This document shows positions 1 through 11,704 of a DNA stretch of 64,000 nucleotides, piece after piece; positions within the stretch are counted from its first letter, which is position 1; each line of letters starts with the position of its first letter. The translations under genes were made by a program, and so were the position numbers. Origin of the DNA: Pilaira anomala (taxonomy: Eukaryota > Mucoromycota > Mucoromycetes > Mucorales > Mucoraceae); contig JAIXMQ010000019.1 of the NCBI GenBank assembly GCA_025716855.1, positions 275,001 to 339,000 of the forward strand. Direction: 5' to 3'. The notes beneath the pieces were generated by a model, which saw only the letters and a program-made list of their open reading frames with translations, made no database searches and was not told the origin of the DNA.

Positions 1-813
1 GCTAATAATACAGACGCAAAAATAGCTGCATTAGTGGATAATGAGCCGGGAATTCTAATAAAGGATAATAAAATTGAGAAGTGAATAAATTTAGGATCGT
101 ATGAAATTTTAATCGACGTTACTTTATACTGTTGGGTTGTGTTTTATAATCATGAAACAAGACATTAGCTAAAAAGCAACATACAGTGAGTGCCCAAATG
201 GTATCATCACTTATTTGACTTGTCAGTGTTTTCAAAATAGGTGATAAGCCTAATAAAGTAATAAAAAAAAAGAAGGCACTTTTCGCAACTCTTTGACCTG
301 TGATATAAAATTTAAAGTTTTTAATTCTTTTCTTTCGCTTTTCGGCACTTTTTTTTTTTTTTTTTTTTTTTTTGTTACGTTTAAATTCATAATTAGCTTT
401 TGACTTAAATACGATGAGATCCCAGAATATGTAGCCAACACCAGTTAATAAAGAACCAATCCAAATCAAGTGGTTACCAGAAAGTGAATGATCTTGTAAA
501 TAAATAAAGATGGCAATAAAGATTACGACACTACTAATATGCTGTGTGATGACGCCTGATTCATACACCATGTTCCAATAATCGTAAGACCGTACATTGA
601 CTATTATACTTTCAATTCATTATGTTGTACTCTCGCTTTTTTTTCTATTTTTTTTTTTTTTTTACCATTTCTTTGTAGTTCATCTAGAAAGGTACCGTCA
701 ACATAGTTATCAGGGTAATTTTGTTTTACCCAAAGTAACTTTTGCCACGGCGGGTTATTTGAGCTATATTGGTGTTCTGGACTATGAAACGATCGAGTGG
801 AAGCTGTGTACAT
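1..813 (-). CDS. GPI2: GPI2 / PIG-C, GPI-GlcNAc transferase subunit (partial, 3' end outside window)
   Basis: Subunit of the ER-membrane complex that transfers GlcNAc to phosphatidylinositol, the first step of GPI-anchor synthesis. I read four exons on the minus strand: 813-666, 600-379, 297-123 and 54-1, with in-phase GT..AG junctions. The N-terminal WQKLLWVKQNYPDNYVD block matches the conserved PIG-C start. Exon 2 carries YDYWNMVYESGVI, and exon 3 carries LSPILKTLTSQISDDTIWAL, a family signature. Exon 4 continues with LSTNAAIFASVLL and runs off the left edge. Hydrophobic segments fit a multipass membrane protein. About 199 residues are present; the family is usually near 280-300. The long poly-A tract (poly-T on the plus strand, about 350-373) falls inside intron 2, so apparent Lys-rich stretches are not protein. 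Start at 813 is the only Met before the conserved block. Confidence 0.9.
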
Positions 814-853
814 GATGTGTTTTTACCCAAAAAAAAAAAAAAGAAGTGATGCT

Positions 854-1446
854 TTATTTTTTAAATACCAGCTGTACACATTTTATTTGAATGCCATAAT
901 TTTTGATAGTCAAAGCTTTGTTTTTATGACAGTCAGCTTCGTTGTGTTCACCCACCAAATCATAAATCAGATATGAAGCAATAGTACTTGGACAATCGCT
1001 TTCGAATATCTTTGATATTTTGATCTATAGCTTCTCCAAGAAAAAAAAAAAAAAAACTTGTCCCACGCAGGAACAATCGACTGATGGTTTCTTTATACAT
1101 ACATATGTTATATTATCACGAAATAATTATATGTATCATAAGCATGTTGAAAAGAAAACTTTAACTCTTCTTTTCTTTGATTAGGATTTCCACTTAAAGA
1201 TGCTAATTGCATCATTCTTCAAAACTTATTAGCCAGTAAAGACATTCACCGCAAACAAATCGACAAAAAATTAGCCTGGCTATTAACTTTGTCCAGTTTC
1301 AATTGATCTTGAAGAGAGATAAAAAGAATGTTTTGACATTTCATTTCAGAATAAAGGTACAAAAAATGGTCACTGTATTTAGGCCAATCAAAGGTGAATA
1401 CATCACTTTCATATAATTTGGAGTTCCCCCCTTTTCCAAAAAAAAA
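854..1446 (-). CDS. Unresolved coding stretch between GPI2 and SEC66 (possible small gene or remnant)
   Basis: Two open blocks on the minus strand look protein-like. One runs from about 1446 to 1246 and contains FTFDWPKYSDHFLYLYSE. The other runs from 1024 to a stop at 854-856 and contains ESDCPSTIASYLIYDLVGEH; it follows an acceptor-like CTATAG. I could not find a start codon or phase-correct junctions joining them. On the opposite strand, 1185-1306 is also open after a TTGATTAG acceptor and ends in a stop (residues FPLKDANCIILQNLL...). The two readings overlap, so at most one is right. I recognise no family in either. This may be a short gene, a decayed gene or chance. Confidence 0.25.
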
Positions 1447-1497
1447 AAAAAAAAAAAATACCTTTTTAACTACACGTAACTTGTTCTTATTTTTAAT

Positions 1498-2208
1498 ATG
1501 AGTTCGTTGTTATTACCTACTGTTTACCTTGGAGGATGTATTGCTGCCATGAGTGCTTTCTCGTATGTCTATCGTAGAGCAACTAGTAAATATAAAATAT
1601 ATAAAAATAAAAAAAAAGGTACATCATGTATTAACCTTGAACATTTTTTTAAAAAAAAAGGCATGACATCATTTGAAGCTTGGTTTCCCATCAATGAACA
1701 AAAGGAAGAATACATTGCTTTATTAAATTGTGAACCTGCTGTACCTGAATTTCATTTAAGAGCAGCACTTTTACGTCGTGCTATGGAAGCAGTACGTCGA
1801 TTAGTTCAAGTGCAACAAGAAAAACCAGCTTTGCAACAATTATTGAAGACGGGTAGCATAGGAGAAGATCTTTGGCGTGAGTTTAGTGCAGCTGAACAAG
1901 AAATTACAGCTGAACTTCAAGAGATTGCTATGGAAGCTAATAGTTTCAAGGAGAATTGGGGACAAACTATCTTTTCGACTGCTGCACAAATGTTGGAACA
2001 CGAAAAACAAAAGCAAATGCAAACTGACATGAAGATTATGTTGGAAACTGAAGCCAATCGTAAGAAACTTGAGGATGAAAGAGAAGCTAAGGAATCAAAG
2101 GAAAACGAAATTAAAGAACAAGAAAAGCGCTTAAGAGAAGCAAAGAGAGCTGAGGAGGAGTTATTAAAAATGGAAGAACAAGAAAAGAAGGCTTCAAAGA
2201 AGAAATAA
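1498..2208 (+). CDS. SEC66: SEC66/SEC71-type subunit of the post-translational ER translocon
   Basis: Fungal Sec66 (Sec71) is a non-essential partner of Sec62/Sec63 in post-translational import into the ER. The 236-residue ORF begins with a hydrophobic membrane segment at about residues 4-25. The family core follows at about 84-130, with the block RAALLRRAMEAVRRL, then LLKTGSIGEDLWREF; both align from memory with yeast Sec66 (AALLNRGAESVRR, NGSIGEDYW). The C-terminal 75 residues are a highly charged Lys/Glu coiled coil ending in a KKASKKK run. The ORF is open throughout, but 1618-1662 (GT...AG between two poly-A runs) could be a short intron that keeps frame. The start is the first Met, directly before the membrane segment. 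The gene is divergent from the upstream GPI2 side. Confidence 0.88.
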   Translation: MSSLLLPTVYLGGCIAAMSAFSYVYRRATSKYKIYKNKKKGTSCINLEHFFKKKGMTSFEAWFPINEQKEEYIALLNCEPAVPEFHLRAALLRRAMEAVRRLVQVQQEKPALQQLLKTGSIGEDLWREFSAAEQEITAELQEIAMEANSFKENWGQTIFSTAAQMLEHEKQKQMQTDMKIMLETEANRKKLEDEREAKESKENEIKEQEKRLREAKRAEEELLKMEEQEKKASKKK

Positions 2209-2315
2209 TAAACAATTTTTTTTTTTTCCTATATATTTTTTTTTAAGGAGTAAAATTTAGTAGTGGCAAAAACAGACGTATACAACTGGTTTTATTTCTG
2301 TAAGGAGTTTGGCAA

Positions 2316-2354
<39 letters not shown>

Positions 2355-2366
2355 GGTATAAATACA

Positions 2367-3842
2367 ATGCACGTAATTTGTGTTATTTTCCTTTCCTTTC
2401 CTTACTTTTTTCTTAATAATATGGGAATCATTTCTGCGCCAGTTTTTACACAACCTGGCCTAGTAGGACCCGATAATCTTGAAATTATATCTGAATTTAT
2501 TTCATTAGTATGCATCACCGTATTAGCTTCAGCCATTGGATCTAAAACATATGGTGAAAAAATCAAGACAATAAACTATGGCCGTATCATGGTTATTTTG
2601 CTCTATTTCTTATCATGGTCATTTGCAACTACTTCTGCTGTAGTAGTTTCTACGAATAATAGTAAATGACTTCTTTCATAGTCTGAATCAATTCCATATA
2701 CTTACCTATTTGAATATACATAGACAATATGACTTCATGTACTTTGGGCATGCTATCTTGTGATATATTTTACGCCGGTAGTAAAATCGTAGTTTATGCC
2801 TGGTTAATAGAACGTATTCATCTCGTTACTGCTGTTAAGACACCACGTTTGAAAACTGGTATTTACAAATTCCATCTTTTGTTGCTATGTCCTTACGTTA
2901 TTATTTTTGCTCTCATGGTAAACTGTAATTAAATCTATTTTTTTTTTCTTATTCTAACTCTTATATAGCTGACATTTAGAAATATCTATCTTGAACCTGA
3001 TGGTAAATGTACAATTGGTTTACAGCTTATCGCCAGCGTACCTTTACTCGTAGGTTTAGCTTTATCAGTGTTCTTTTCTGGAAAATAAAAAAATTCTGAC
3101 GTTTTTATTTTGATAGGTTTACGATTTTGTAAGAGAAAGAGAGAATGTGACAGATTTTTTTTTTTTTTTTCTAATTTAACTTTTATATATATTTAAAGTA
3201 GCTTCTTAATCTTTACTTGACTTGGTTATTTATGGCACCTCTTATGAATGTTGGTCTTACTTCAAGGACAAATTGGAAAAGATCTAGACTTTATAAACTT
3301 GCTAGACGTACACTCGTTTCTTCTATTGTTTCTCTCTTAATTTCTTTTGCAAATGTATTGGTAGTAGTTATTACGCATGGTCATGAAAGAGGACTTGTCT
3401 GTCTTACCATGTGTACAGTGGATGTTACCGTAAGTTTTTTTTCTTTTTCTTCTTTATTTGTTTTTTATTTGTAAAAGTAACCATGTTTATTTTTTATTTT
3501 TAAAAAGATCAATGCCGTTGTCGTACACTGGGTAAAAAAATTATATTAAAAATCGAATATCATAGTTGTTATAAGCTAACTATTATTGAATAGGTCACAA
3601 CAAACCGTAATAACAAATCCAAAGATACGAAAAATAAAACATTTCACACTGCAGATCATATGTCTGCAGAACTTACTTTTGATGCAGCAGAACCCAGTGA
3701 TATGCAACCCAAGTTTGAATTTACCTCAATACATGGATTGGATCGTGATAGCAAGCTCAATGATGAAGATGATAGTGGTGGTGAGAGTATAAGATCCACT
3801 CAAATTTCACAATTAAGCGCTAAACCCTTACATAGTTACTAA
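2367..3842 (+). CDS. Seven-span membrane protein of unknown function, seven exons
   Basis: Predicted exons: 2367(or 2421)-2661, 2724-2917, 2969-3049, 3117-3128, 3202-3429, 3508-3531 and 3594-3842; all junctions keep frame. The protein is about 350 residues with roughly seven hydrophobic segments, the last near VVVVITHGHERG. It ends in a hydrophilic acidic Ser/Asp-rich tail (DSKLNDEDDSGGES). LIERIHLV after a membrane span is reminiscent of a GPCR-like cytoplasmic motif, but this is only an impression. The topology resembles orphan 7TM families of Mucoromycota that I cannot name. Two very short exons (12 and 24 nt) are predicted; see findings. Start is ambiguous: Met at 2421 gives a shorter N terminus (MGIISAPVFTQPG), while 2367 adds a hydrophobic leader that could be a signal peptide. 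A poly-T/poly-A stretch of about 35 nt lies just upstream (2316-2354). Confidence 0.7.
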
Positions 3843-4139
3843 TCGATATTCTCCTTAAAAAAAAAACTTTTTCATGGTTGTACCAACTACTACTAATAAT
3901 AATAAAAGAAAGAGAGACTATTCTAAACAGGTTTCTCGCTTACTTACGACACAACATTCTTTTTTTTTTTACTAACGAAAAATATCAAAGAAGGTATACA
4001 TCATTAATTTGGCTTTAGGGAGCCTGCGAGTTATCCTGTTTACTAGTCAGACAACGAGAGTGGGTTTTATTTATTTCTCCTGTATATTACTTGCAATACA
4101 TTTGGCAAAATATATTTATGTACACGCCTAGATACCCAG

Positions 4140-4221
<82 letters not shown>

Positions 4222-5347
4222 TTTTATTGAGCTTTTTACTGTTTTTTTTCGACAGCTAAAATAAAAACATTAATTTATTCGCATATGTATACAAACAAAA
4301 ACAAAGTAGCCTTCAAAATCAAAAAGGATATATTTAAAAAAAAAAAAAAAAAAAAAGAGTTGGGAGAATAACTATTTCTCACATACAAAACTTTATTCGA
4401 GTTATTTTTTTACCTCTCTGTGACAAAACATATTTGTATAAATTATATAAGGAAACATACATACTAACTGAATTGACCCTTTAATTGATTATCTCTAAAA
4501 TTTTTCCCTGTAAAAAAACTTAAAAGTTATATTATCCGACAATGAAAGACAATACGAAGGAAACGTACATGTAACTTTGATCATCTATAACATAAACTTA
4601 TTTACAGTGTTCGTGAATTATATGTATTTATTTACTAAATTTACCTTGCGCACTTTTTATCTGAATACATAACTAAACTTTAAAGTTATCGTCAAATTCT
4701 ACAAATAATTTTCACGCCCAAATATTATTGAATAATGGTGAATAGGGGGGGATCTCATGCTCTCAGGTACATCCTTTTTGCCATTAAGAAAACCTCCCCT
4801 CCCCCCCCCCCACAAAAAAAAGAATTTATTTCTCGCGGACATATCAAATATTCCTTAGTTTATATTTTATAGCTTTATTGGATTATATACCCCCGGATTC
4901 ATTAAATACATGTATGTTACTGCTCCTTGTTGGAAGATCACTTTCTTTTCTCCGAGTCTTAACAATAACAAGAAAAATTTATAAAGTAACGTATCTATTC
5001 TAATTGATTGATACGTGAGTTTAGTTGAATATAAATAACTATTATATATCTTGGAGACGTTAGTCAATAAAGTTACGCATATATGATCAACCACAGTTCA
5101 ATAATCGAAGAGAAAAAAAAAAGGTACTGCATTCTTCTTTGTGTAGCAATATTAGTTACCGTATTCAACGTGTGAAAGCTATGACCATCAAGTGTCAGTT
5201 AGTTTTTGTACTATAACTGGATGATAAAGGAGGCGTTTATATTAAAAAAAAATCTCTCAGATACAGAGAAACAAAATCATCAAAAAGGTATATGCATATA
5301 TACATGTCAGTTTGGTATTTATTTATTTTAGATAGCATTACACTCTA
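3843..5347. other. Intergenic, no gene seen
   Basis: AT-rich spacer between convergent genes. It holds a long TG microsatellite, an A tract near 4340-4358, a C tract near 4799-4812 and only short ORFs of low-complexity composition. I see no coding exon or RNA gene. Confidence 0.6.
4144..4218. repeat. (TG)n microsatellite
   Basis: An uninterrupted TG dinucleotide tract of about 37 units, followed by a T run. It lies in the spacer downstream of the seven-span protein gene. Confidence 0.97.
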
Positions 5348-5482
5348 TTACATTTGGTTTTGTGCTTTAAACGAATCCCAAGCTTCGTTTAAGCTTGAAA
5401 AGATACCACTGGCCAACATTCTTTGTTCAACAGTTACGTCAGATGGAAGCTATTCATGCAAGCGTTAATAAAGTTTAATTTT

Positions 5483-5519
<37 letters not shown>

Positions 5520-8131
5520 TTTACCTTATCAGGATGAACCTTTCCAATGGCTTTCATATAGGTAATTTTACATTTTTTAGGATTAATAAGGTCACTCATT
5601 TGAGCACCCTTCCATTGAGCACCTGGCCAAAGTAATGTATCCAAAGTAGCTAACAAGGCACGCAAGTTTTGCTCTTTACCAGCTTTCCAAGCATTCAAAC
5701 GCGCATTCACATCATCTGTCTTTTCTAATTTTTCTGCTTCTTGTGCTTCTTGTTCTGCGGCCTTAGCTCTCATTGCAGTCACAGCTTTACTTTTACTCAA
5801 TTCTTCAGCAGACACTGGAGGGGTTGATGAAATAGTAGCAGTAGACTTATTTGATGGATCAAACATGGACATGAAGTCTTGTTGCTTTGTTTCACCAGAA
5901 GAAGCAGGAGGGTTTTTTTTGGGCGACGAAGAAATTTTAACAGGATTTAAAGCTTGTCTACATCTTGACATACCGTGATTAATTTTAGCGTTACTGGTGC
6001 CTTCCAATTTGAGCAACTCATCGTATGTAGATAAAGCGTCTTTATATTTTTCGATATTTTCAAATGCTTCAGCTTTACGATATAATGCCTTGACAATCTG
6101 GTCACGCCATTGGATGACTACATCTTCAGAAGTAGAACTACCATCACCGCTTTCTCTTGCTAATGCAAGTGCAGTATCACAATCTTCAATACATTTTTTA
6201 TAATCACCCGTCTTCAAACGAGCCATAGCACGGTTATTACGGAGTAAAACATGATGATCGTGCCCAGAAGGAAGCATTTCAATGGCACGTGTATAAGCTT
6301 CTTCAGCATCGCCAAATTGACCTAGCTTGAACTTTTCATTACCGATATTTCTAGCTTCGTTTACTTTTACCATGATATCAGCAGATGCAGTCACTTCAGG
6401 TCTAGTACGTTTATTTTTTGGAGTTGATGCAACTGGAGTCGTTTGTGACTGAGAAGTTATATTTCTTTGTTGTTGTACAGGAGATCCATTTGAGCGAGGT
6501 GTAGATCTTCCACTACTAGATGGTGTGGCTCTACGTCTAGAGGGAGAAACATAAATCTCTTCTTCTTTTATTAAAGTTTCTTTGCGTAGGCTTTGTTGTT
6601 GACGTGCTTTATGAGCAATTGCAGCCATTTCACGTTGTTTTAATTCTTTTAATCTTCGCATTTCTTGAATCTTTCTTCTTTCGCTTTCCATATCCTCTTC
6701 ATTATCACTATCATCATCATCTGCAAATTTTTCAACGTTTGCTTTCGTTACTTCAATATGATCATCGCCTGCCATCCATTTAGGTTTAACAGGACCTGCT
6801 TGTTCTTCTTGCATTTGATTTATACGTTGTGTACGTTGTTGTTCCTGCCAATCACCTACTGCCTTTGTTACCTTTTCACGACCTGTCTTTAAAAACGAAG
6901 TTGCATTCTTGTATAGAAACCCACCAAATTCTTGAGCTTGTGTAACGATTTTATCTGTTTGGAGTGGAATCTCTCCATTGTTTTCAGCAGTTGTATTTTG
7001 TTCTGCTCTCTTTTGTTTCTGATGAGATTCGTTTGATCTTTGTGGATTTTTTTGAATTTGACGTTGTCTTTGTTGTTGTTGTTGTTGTTGAGTACGAGGT
7101 GATTGATCACCAGAAAACAAGGACATACGAGCACGTTCGTTTTGTGACATTTCTGTTTGTTGTTGTTGTGATGCACGTTGAATACTTGGGTCAAGTCTTT
7201 GGGCTGTTTCAGAATTTTGTACAAGTAAATCAATTGCTGCTTGGAGATCACTTCCTACAGTTGCTTCAATTGCAAATTTAGATTCTTGTAAACTAAATCC
7301 CATATCAACTAATTGTACAATCATTACATCCATTTCATCATCATTGAGCATCACTCTACTCTGTGTCATATCATCTTCCAAGCTAATTTCGTCGTGTGTA
7401 ACAACTGTTTCAGGTGAAGGGGTTTTTTGGGCTGGATGAGCTAAAATTCCAAGCGGGTTATCATCTTCGTACATGGATTCTTGAGGTGAAATTGACATAC
7501 TTCTGGCATCTTGTATAAGAGAATCTACCTCGAAAGGATCAAGCGTTTGAGAATTTGTGTTACTGTTATTGGTGTTTGTGCTTAAAGTAGAATCTAAAAG
7601 GTCTAAATCCCATTGACTTGAACTATTGGAAACGGAAGTCGAATAAGTTTGGTTTCGTCTAAAGATGATATAAAAAAAAAAAAAAGTATTAATACAATTG
7701 GTTACTTTATGTGATGATATAATACTTTACAATTGATTTAACGGAGTGTTTTTATCATGGTTAGCTTTCTTATTACTGTTACCAAATGGGTTAAGTAAAT
7801 CTTCAAATGACGAAGTTGTAGTTGAAGATTGCATCGTTTCTGTAAAAGCTGGTGGTGAAATACTTCTTAATGGAGATGAGGTTGGATTCGAATTAACAGG
7901 AGTTGAAGCTTTTATGGGAGTTAACCAAGGAGAATTAGACCTGTTACTACTATTATTACTCTGTTGCATTTGTTGTTGCTCAGCTAAAGAGAGTTTAGAT
8001 GTGTCAACTGGTTTAGATGTTGAATTTAAAAGGTCCGCAAATGCATCCTTTGGTTTTTGGGTTTTTCGTACAGGTTGTTTAACATTAGATGGTGCGGGCG
8101 ATGACCAGTTAAGATCTAATAAGTCGTCCAT
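5348..8131 (-). CDS. SWA2: Auxilin-like clathrin uncoating co-chaperone (SWA2 homologue): UBA, TPR and J domains
   Basis: Auxilin/Swa2 recruits Hsp70 to strip clathrin from vesicles. Three exons on the minus strand: 8131-7731, 7658-5525 and 5449-5348, all in phase, giving about 878 residues. The N terminus starts MDDLLDLNW, where LLDLN resembles a clathrin box. NPFG and LDPFEV (NPF/DPF-type motifs) and QWDLDLLDS follow. A UBA domain lies at about 243-282 (VDMGFSLQESKFAIEATVG). A Gln/Lys-rich linker follows, then TPR-like helices at about 565-700 (ARNIGNEKFKLGQFGDAEEA). A C-terminal J domain has GKVHPDK split by intron 2 and ends LNEAWDSFKAQNQM. The domain order UBA-TPR-J is that of yeast Swa2. 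The second intron contains an unbroken A tract of about 30 nt (plus-strand view). Confidence 0.92.
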
Positions 8132-9301
8132 ATTTCTAGTTTTGTAATATTTACTTTGAAGAAAATAGAAAAGAAAGGAACGCCACAACAATACAATTTA
8201 TGTATAATTTAATAATAATAAACCTTGGAATTTTGGGAAATGTTCAATCTCCGTTTTTGGCATTGTGTACAACGTCTTCTGTCAAAGTAAAATGGTATTG
8301 TCTCATTATAAGTTCTTATACTAATAAATGGAATCCCTTGGTAAAACGTTACTGTTAATCTATATTTGTAGCAAATATGAATTATCCAAAAACTCATTTA
8401 TTTTACCCACTACCAAAGCGTATATATTTTAAAATTCTTTCTCCTATGTACTAGTCTCTCTCTAGGTTGAATAGGTATGTACGCGCAGATAACATAAAAA
8501 AGTATAAGAAAAGGAGAGATCGATGAAAGATGAGAGAGGGGGTAAAGAAAGAGAAAAAAAGTGAGAGCCTATCTACATAAAATGCACTCACTCTACCTCT
8601 TACGGTTTTAAACTTTTCCTCCTTACTTTAATATTAACTATTGCACTTGTTTCTCTTTCTCTCTAAATTCCATCAAATAACTACGCTATTCTTTCTGATA
8701 CTACATGTACACTAATCCTAGTTTTATTTGTGGTGTGTGTGTGCTGCTTCTGTGATGTTTATAAGGGACGAAAGCAACTTTAAATACGATCTTTTTGCCA
8801 CTCTTTTTTTTTTTTTAAAAAAAAAAATACATAATATGTTATTTACTATTTACCAAATAGTTTTTATTCAGCTTGAGTTGTATTATAGAGAAAATATTTT
8901 ATTATTCACATGGACCTTCTTTTTATACAAGATTTGATAATTGTTTTATTGATAAAAAAATTTCTCGTATGTATATTAGGATGATGATGATTAATGGCTC
9001 TCTTTTTCTTTCATTCTCTTTTGCTAAAAACATTGACAAAAAAAAATTATGATTTATGCCATAGCTATTAAGATACACTTACAAGTACTTGAAAGAAGTA
9101 GATAAAAAAACTAAACGTTTAGTGACAGATACTTCAAATAAACAGAATTAAATTCTTGCATAATCCGAACAGGTACAATTAGCGAAAACTAGTCACAATA
9201 CAGGCTTTTTTTTTTTTTTTTTTTTTTTTTTTTTCTAATTAATGTAACTGAGGCACCAGCTTATCTTTTTTTTTTTACACTTTTTCTATTCTTGATCTAA
9301 A
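8132..9301. other. Intergenic between divergent SWA2 and NSA2
   Basis: Shared upstream region of two divergent genes. It is AT-rich, with a purine-rich stretch at about 8505-8570, a poly-T/poly-A pair at 8803-8827 and a T tract at about 9205-9233. The short ORFs here have no family-like composition. Confidence 0.6.
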
Positions 9302-10199
9302 ATGGTACATATTTTATTTGATTTAACTTCCATGGATTCAAAGCTAACAAATGTTTTCTGTAGCCTCAAAACGAGCATATTGAAGAACACATTAAGCGTC
9401 ATGGTCGTCGTCTCGATTATGAGGAACGCAAGTAAGTTTTTTTTTAATGATTTGAAACAAGATAAGGTAACTAATAAATTCCATTAGGCGTAAGAGAGAA
9501 GCTCGTTCCGTTCATAAAGCATCACAATATGCCCAAAAGGTACATGGTCTTAAGGCCAAGTTACTTAATAAGAAGCGTCATGCCGAAAAGATTCAAATGA
9601 AAAAGACGATCAAACAACATGAGGAGAAGAACGCCAAGTCTAAATCAGCGGATGCTATTCCTGAAGGAGCTGTCCCCACTTATCTTTTGGATCGTGAAGG
9701 TGAAGATCGTGCAAAAATTTTGAGTAACATGGTGAAGCAAAAGAGAAAGGAAAAGGCCGGTAAATGGGCTGTTCCTTTACCTACCGTTCGTGGTATGGCT
9801 GAAGATGAAATGTTCAAGGTTGTAAAGACTGGTAAACACAAGACAAAGCAATGGAAGCGTTTAGTTACGAAGGCTACATTTGTTGGTGAAGGCTTCACCC
9901 GTAAACCCCCAAAATACGAACGTTTCGTTCGTCCTATGGGTCTTCGTTATAAGAAGGCTCATGTCACACATCCTGAACTTAAGGCTACTTTCTGTTTACC
10001 TATTATTGGTGTCAAGAAGAATCCTCAATCTCCTTTGTATACCCAACTTGGTGTTATCACTAAAGGTACTGTTCTTGAAGTAAATGTGTCTGAATTAGGT
10101 CTAGTTACAACAGGTGGTAAGGTTGTTTGGGGTAAATACGCTCAAGTCACCAACAACCCTGAAAATGATGGTTGTATCAATGCTGTCTTATTGGTCTAA
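9302..10199 (+). CDS. NSA2: NSA2, 60S ribosome biogenesis factor
   Basis: Nsa2/TINP1 is a nucleolar protein needed for 27S pre-rRNA processing and 60S maturation. Three exons are read: 9302-9304 (the ATG alone), 9364-9431 and 9488-10199. Together they give 260 residues, the usual family length. The spliced start [19 protein letters not shown] matches the highly conserved N terminus. The middle includes [19 protein letters not shown] and [19 protein letters not shown]. The C terminus has the conserved beta domain ([20 protein letters not shown]), ending GCINAVLLV. Without the first intron the conserved N terminus would have no start codon, which supports the unusual one-codon exon. Confidence 0.95.
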
Positions 10200-10483
10200 T
10201 CTTTTCCGTTTTCTTATATTTCTAATCATTTCATTCTTAACTCGCATTCAACTATACAACGCTCTATCTTTTTTATTATACACTTTTATAACTTATTTCA
10301 TGTACTTTTTTTTCCTTCGCACTCTTTGTAAGCTTAAATTTTTGAAAGAAGAAAAAAAATAAATAAACGCATTATATACTTCTTTTAGATTAAACGAGTT
10401 ACGATATTAATATCCCACAAACTTATTACTTTGACAATTATAATAAACAATAACTATGATGCGACTATTCAATAGATAAATTA

Positions 10484-10518
<35 letters not shown>

Positions 10519-10585
10519 AGTTAAAGCTTTAATGATATAGGACAATATAGACCTTCGCCTGATATGTAAATGAATGAGACTTTAT
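10200..10585. other. Intergenic between convergent NSA2 and AKR copy 1
   Basis: AT-rich spacer with a T tract of about 28 nt (10488-10515). Nothing coding is seen. Confidence 0.6.
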
Positions 10586-11704
10586 TTAGTCAACAAAAGA
10601 ATTTTTGAGAGTATATAATTCCTCCAAAGATTTGACCTCTTCTTCTGTCAATTTTATATCCAAAGATCCAATCAAATCATGCAAATGTTCTGTTTTACTA
10701 ACACCTATAATCGGTGAAGTAACATATTTTTTAGTAAAGAGCCACGCTAAAGCAATTTGTGCGTTTGTCTTGTTATGTTTCTTTGCAACTTCTTGGACAC
10801 GACTGATAATGGCATCAGTACTTACATTCTGTTTCTTGGATAAAACAGTCTCAAGTTGAAATTTAGTTTTACTACGTGCAGTCTTTCTATTTTTACCTGC
10901 AACGGCTCCCATAGCCAAAGGGGACCATGGAATGCCAGCAATCCCTGCATCGAGGCAATAGGCATTCATTTCTTTTTCTTCTTCACGATAAAGTAAATTG
11001 TAGAGATTTTGCATGGAGACAAATTTTGCCCAGCCACGACGTTCAGCAATAGAATTGAACTTTTGAAATTGCCATGCAGCCATAGTACTAGCACCAATGT
11101 ATCGGACTTTACCAGAACGGACCAAATCATTTAATGCCTCCATGGTTTCTTCCATAGGAGTTTCCTATTGACAAAAAGTTGTTAATTTAATGAAGCTTCA
11201 CTTTAATATAATTAATTAAAAGTCACTTACAGTATCTAAACGATGGATTTGGTAAAGATCAATATAGTCTACATCAAGTCTCTTCAAAGAAGCCTCAACA
11301 GCATCAAAAATATGTTTACGGGAAAGACCAAACATATTGACCATATCAGGATTTTCTTTCAAATCATCTCTTCCATGCTGTGTAACATCTTCATAAACGG
11401 GTGCATATACTTTAGTAGCAATAACAATACGGCCTCTGGGTGCACCGATTTCCTTTAAAGCTTTTCCTAGTATAATTTCGCTTACACCATTAGAGTAAGT
11501 ATTGGCGGTATCAAAAAAGTTGATACCAGCCGCATATGCCTCTTTGATAAGTTTGATAGATTCTTCTTCATCTTTAACCCAAGGACTCCAAGAAGAGCTT
11601 CCGTAAGACATACAACCAAGACACAGCTTAGATACTCTCATGCCAGTGTTTCCAAAGCGAGTGTACTGCATTTTTGTGTTTTCTTTTGCAGGTACAGTTT
11701 TCAT
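10586..11704 (-). CDS. Aldo/keto reductase, tandem copy 1
   Basis: NADPH-dependent aldo/keto reductase. Two exons: 11704-11231 and 11164-10586, phase 0 junction, about 350 residues. The TIM-barrel start MQYTRFGNTGMRVSKLCLG is typical. The catalytic tetrad is visible: Asp and Tyr in FFDTANTYSNG, Lys in VIATKVY, His in YQIHRLD. The C-terminal NADP-binding part has AQIALAWLF and SPIIGVSKTEHL. The long SSSWSPWVKDEEESIKL loop suggests the AKR9/versicolorin-type or YajO-like branch; the substrate cannot be told. The paralogue at 13181-14272 has the same intron position and near-identical first exon. The start could also be the internal Met of MQYTRF. Confidence 0.93.

Noticed and set aside
119..571. 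Lys-rich insertion in GPI2
   Set aside because: The stretch is an intron containing a poly-A run; splicing it out restores the family alignment.
8728..8937. 69-codon ORF upstream of NSA2
   Set aside because: It runs through poly-T/poly-A tracts and has no plausible protein composition.
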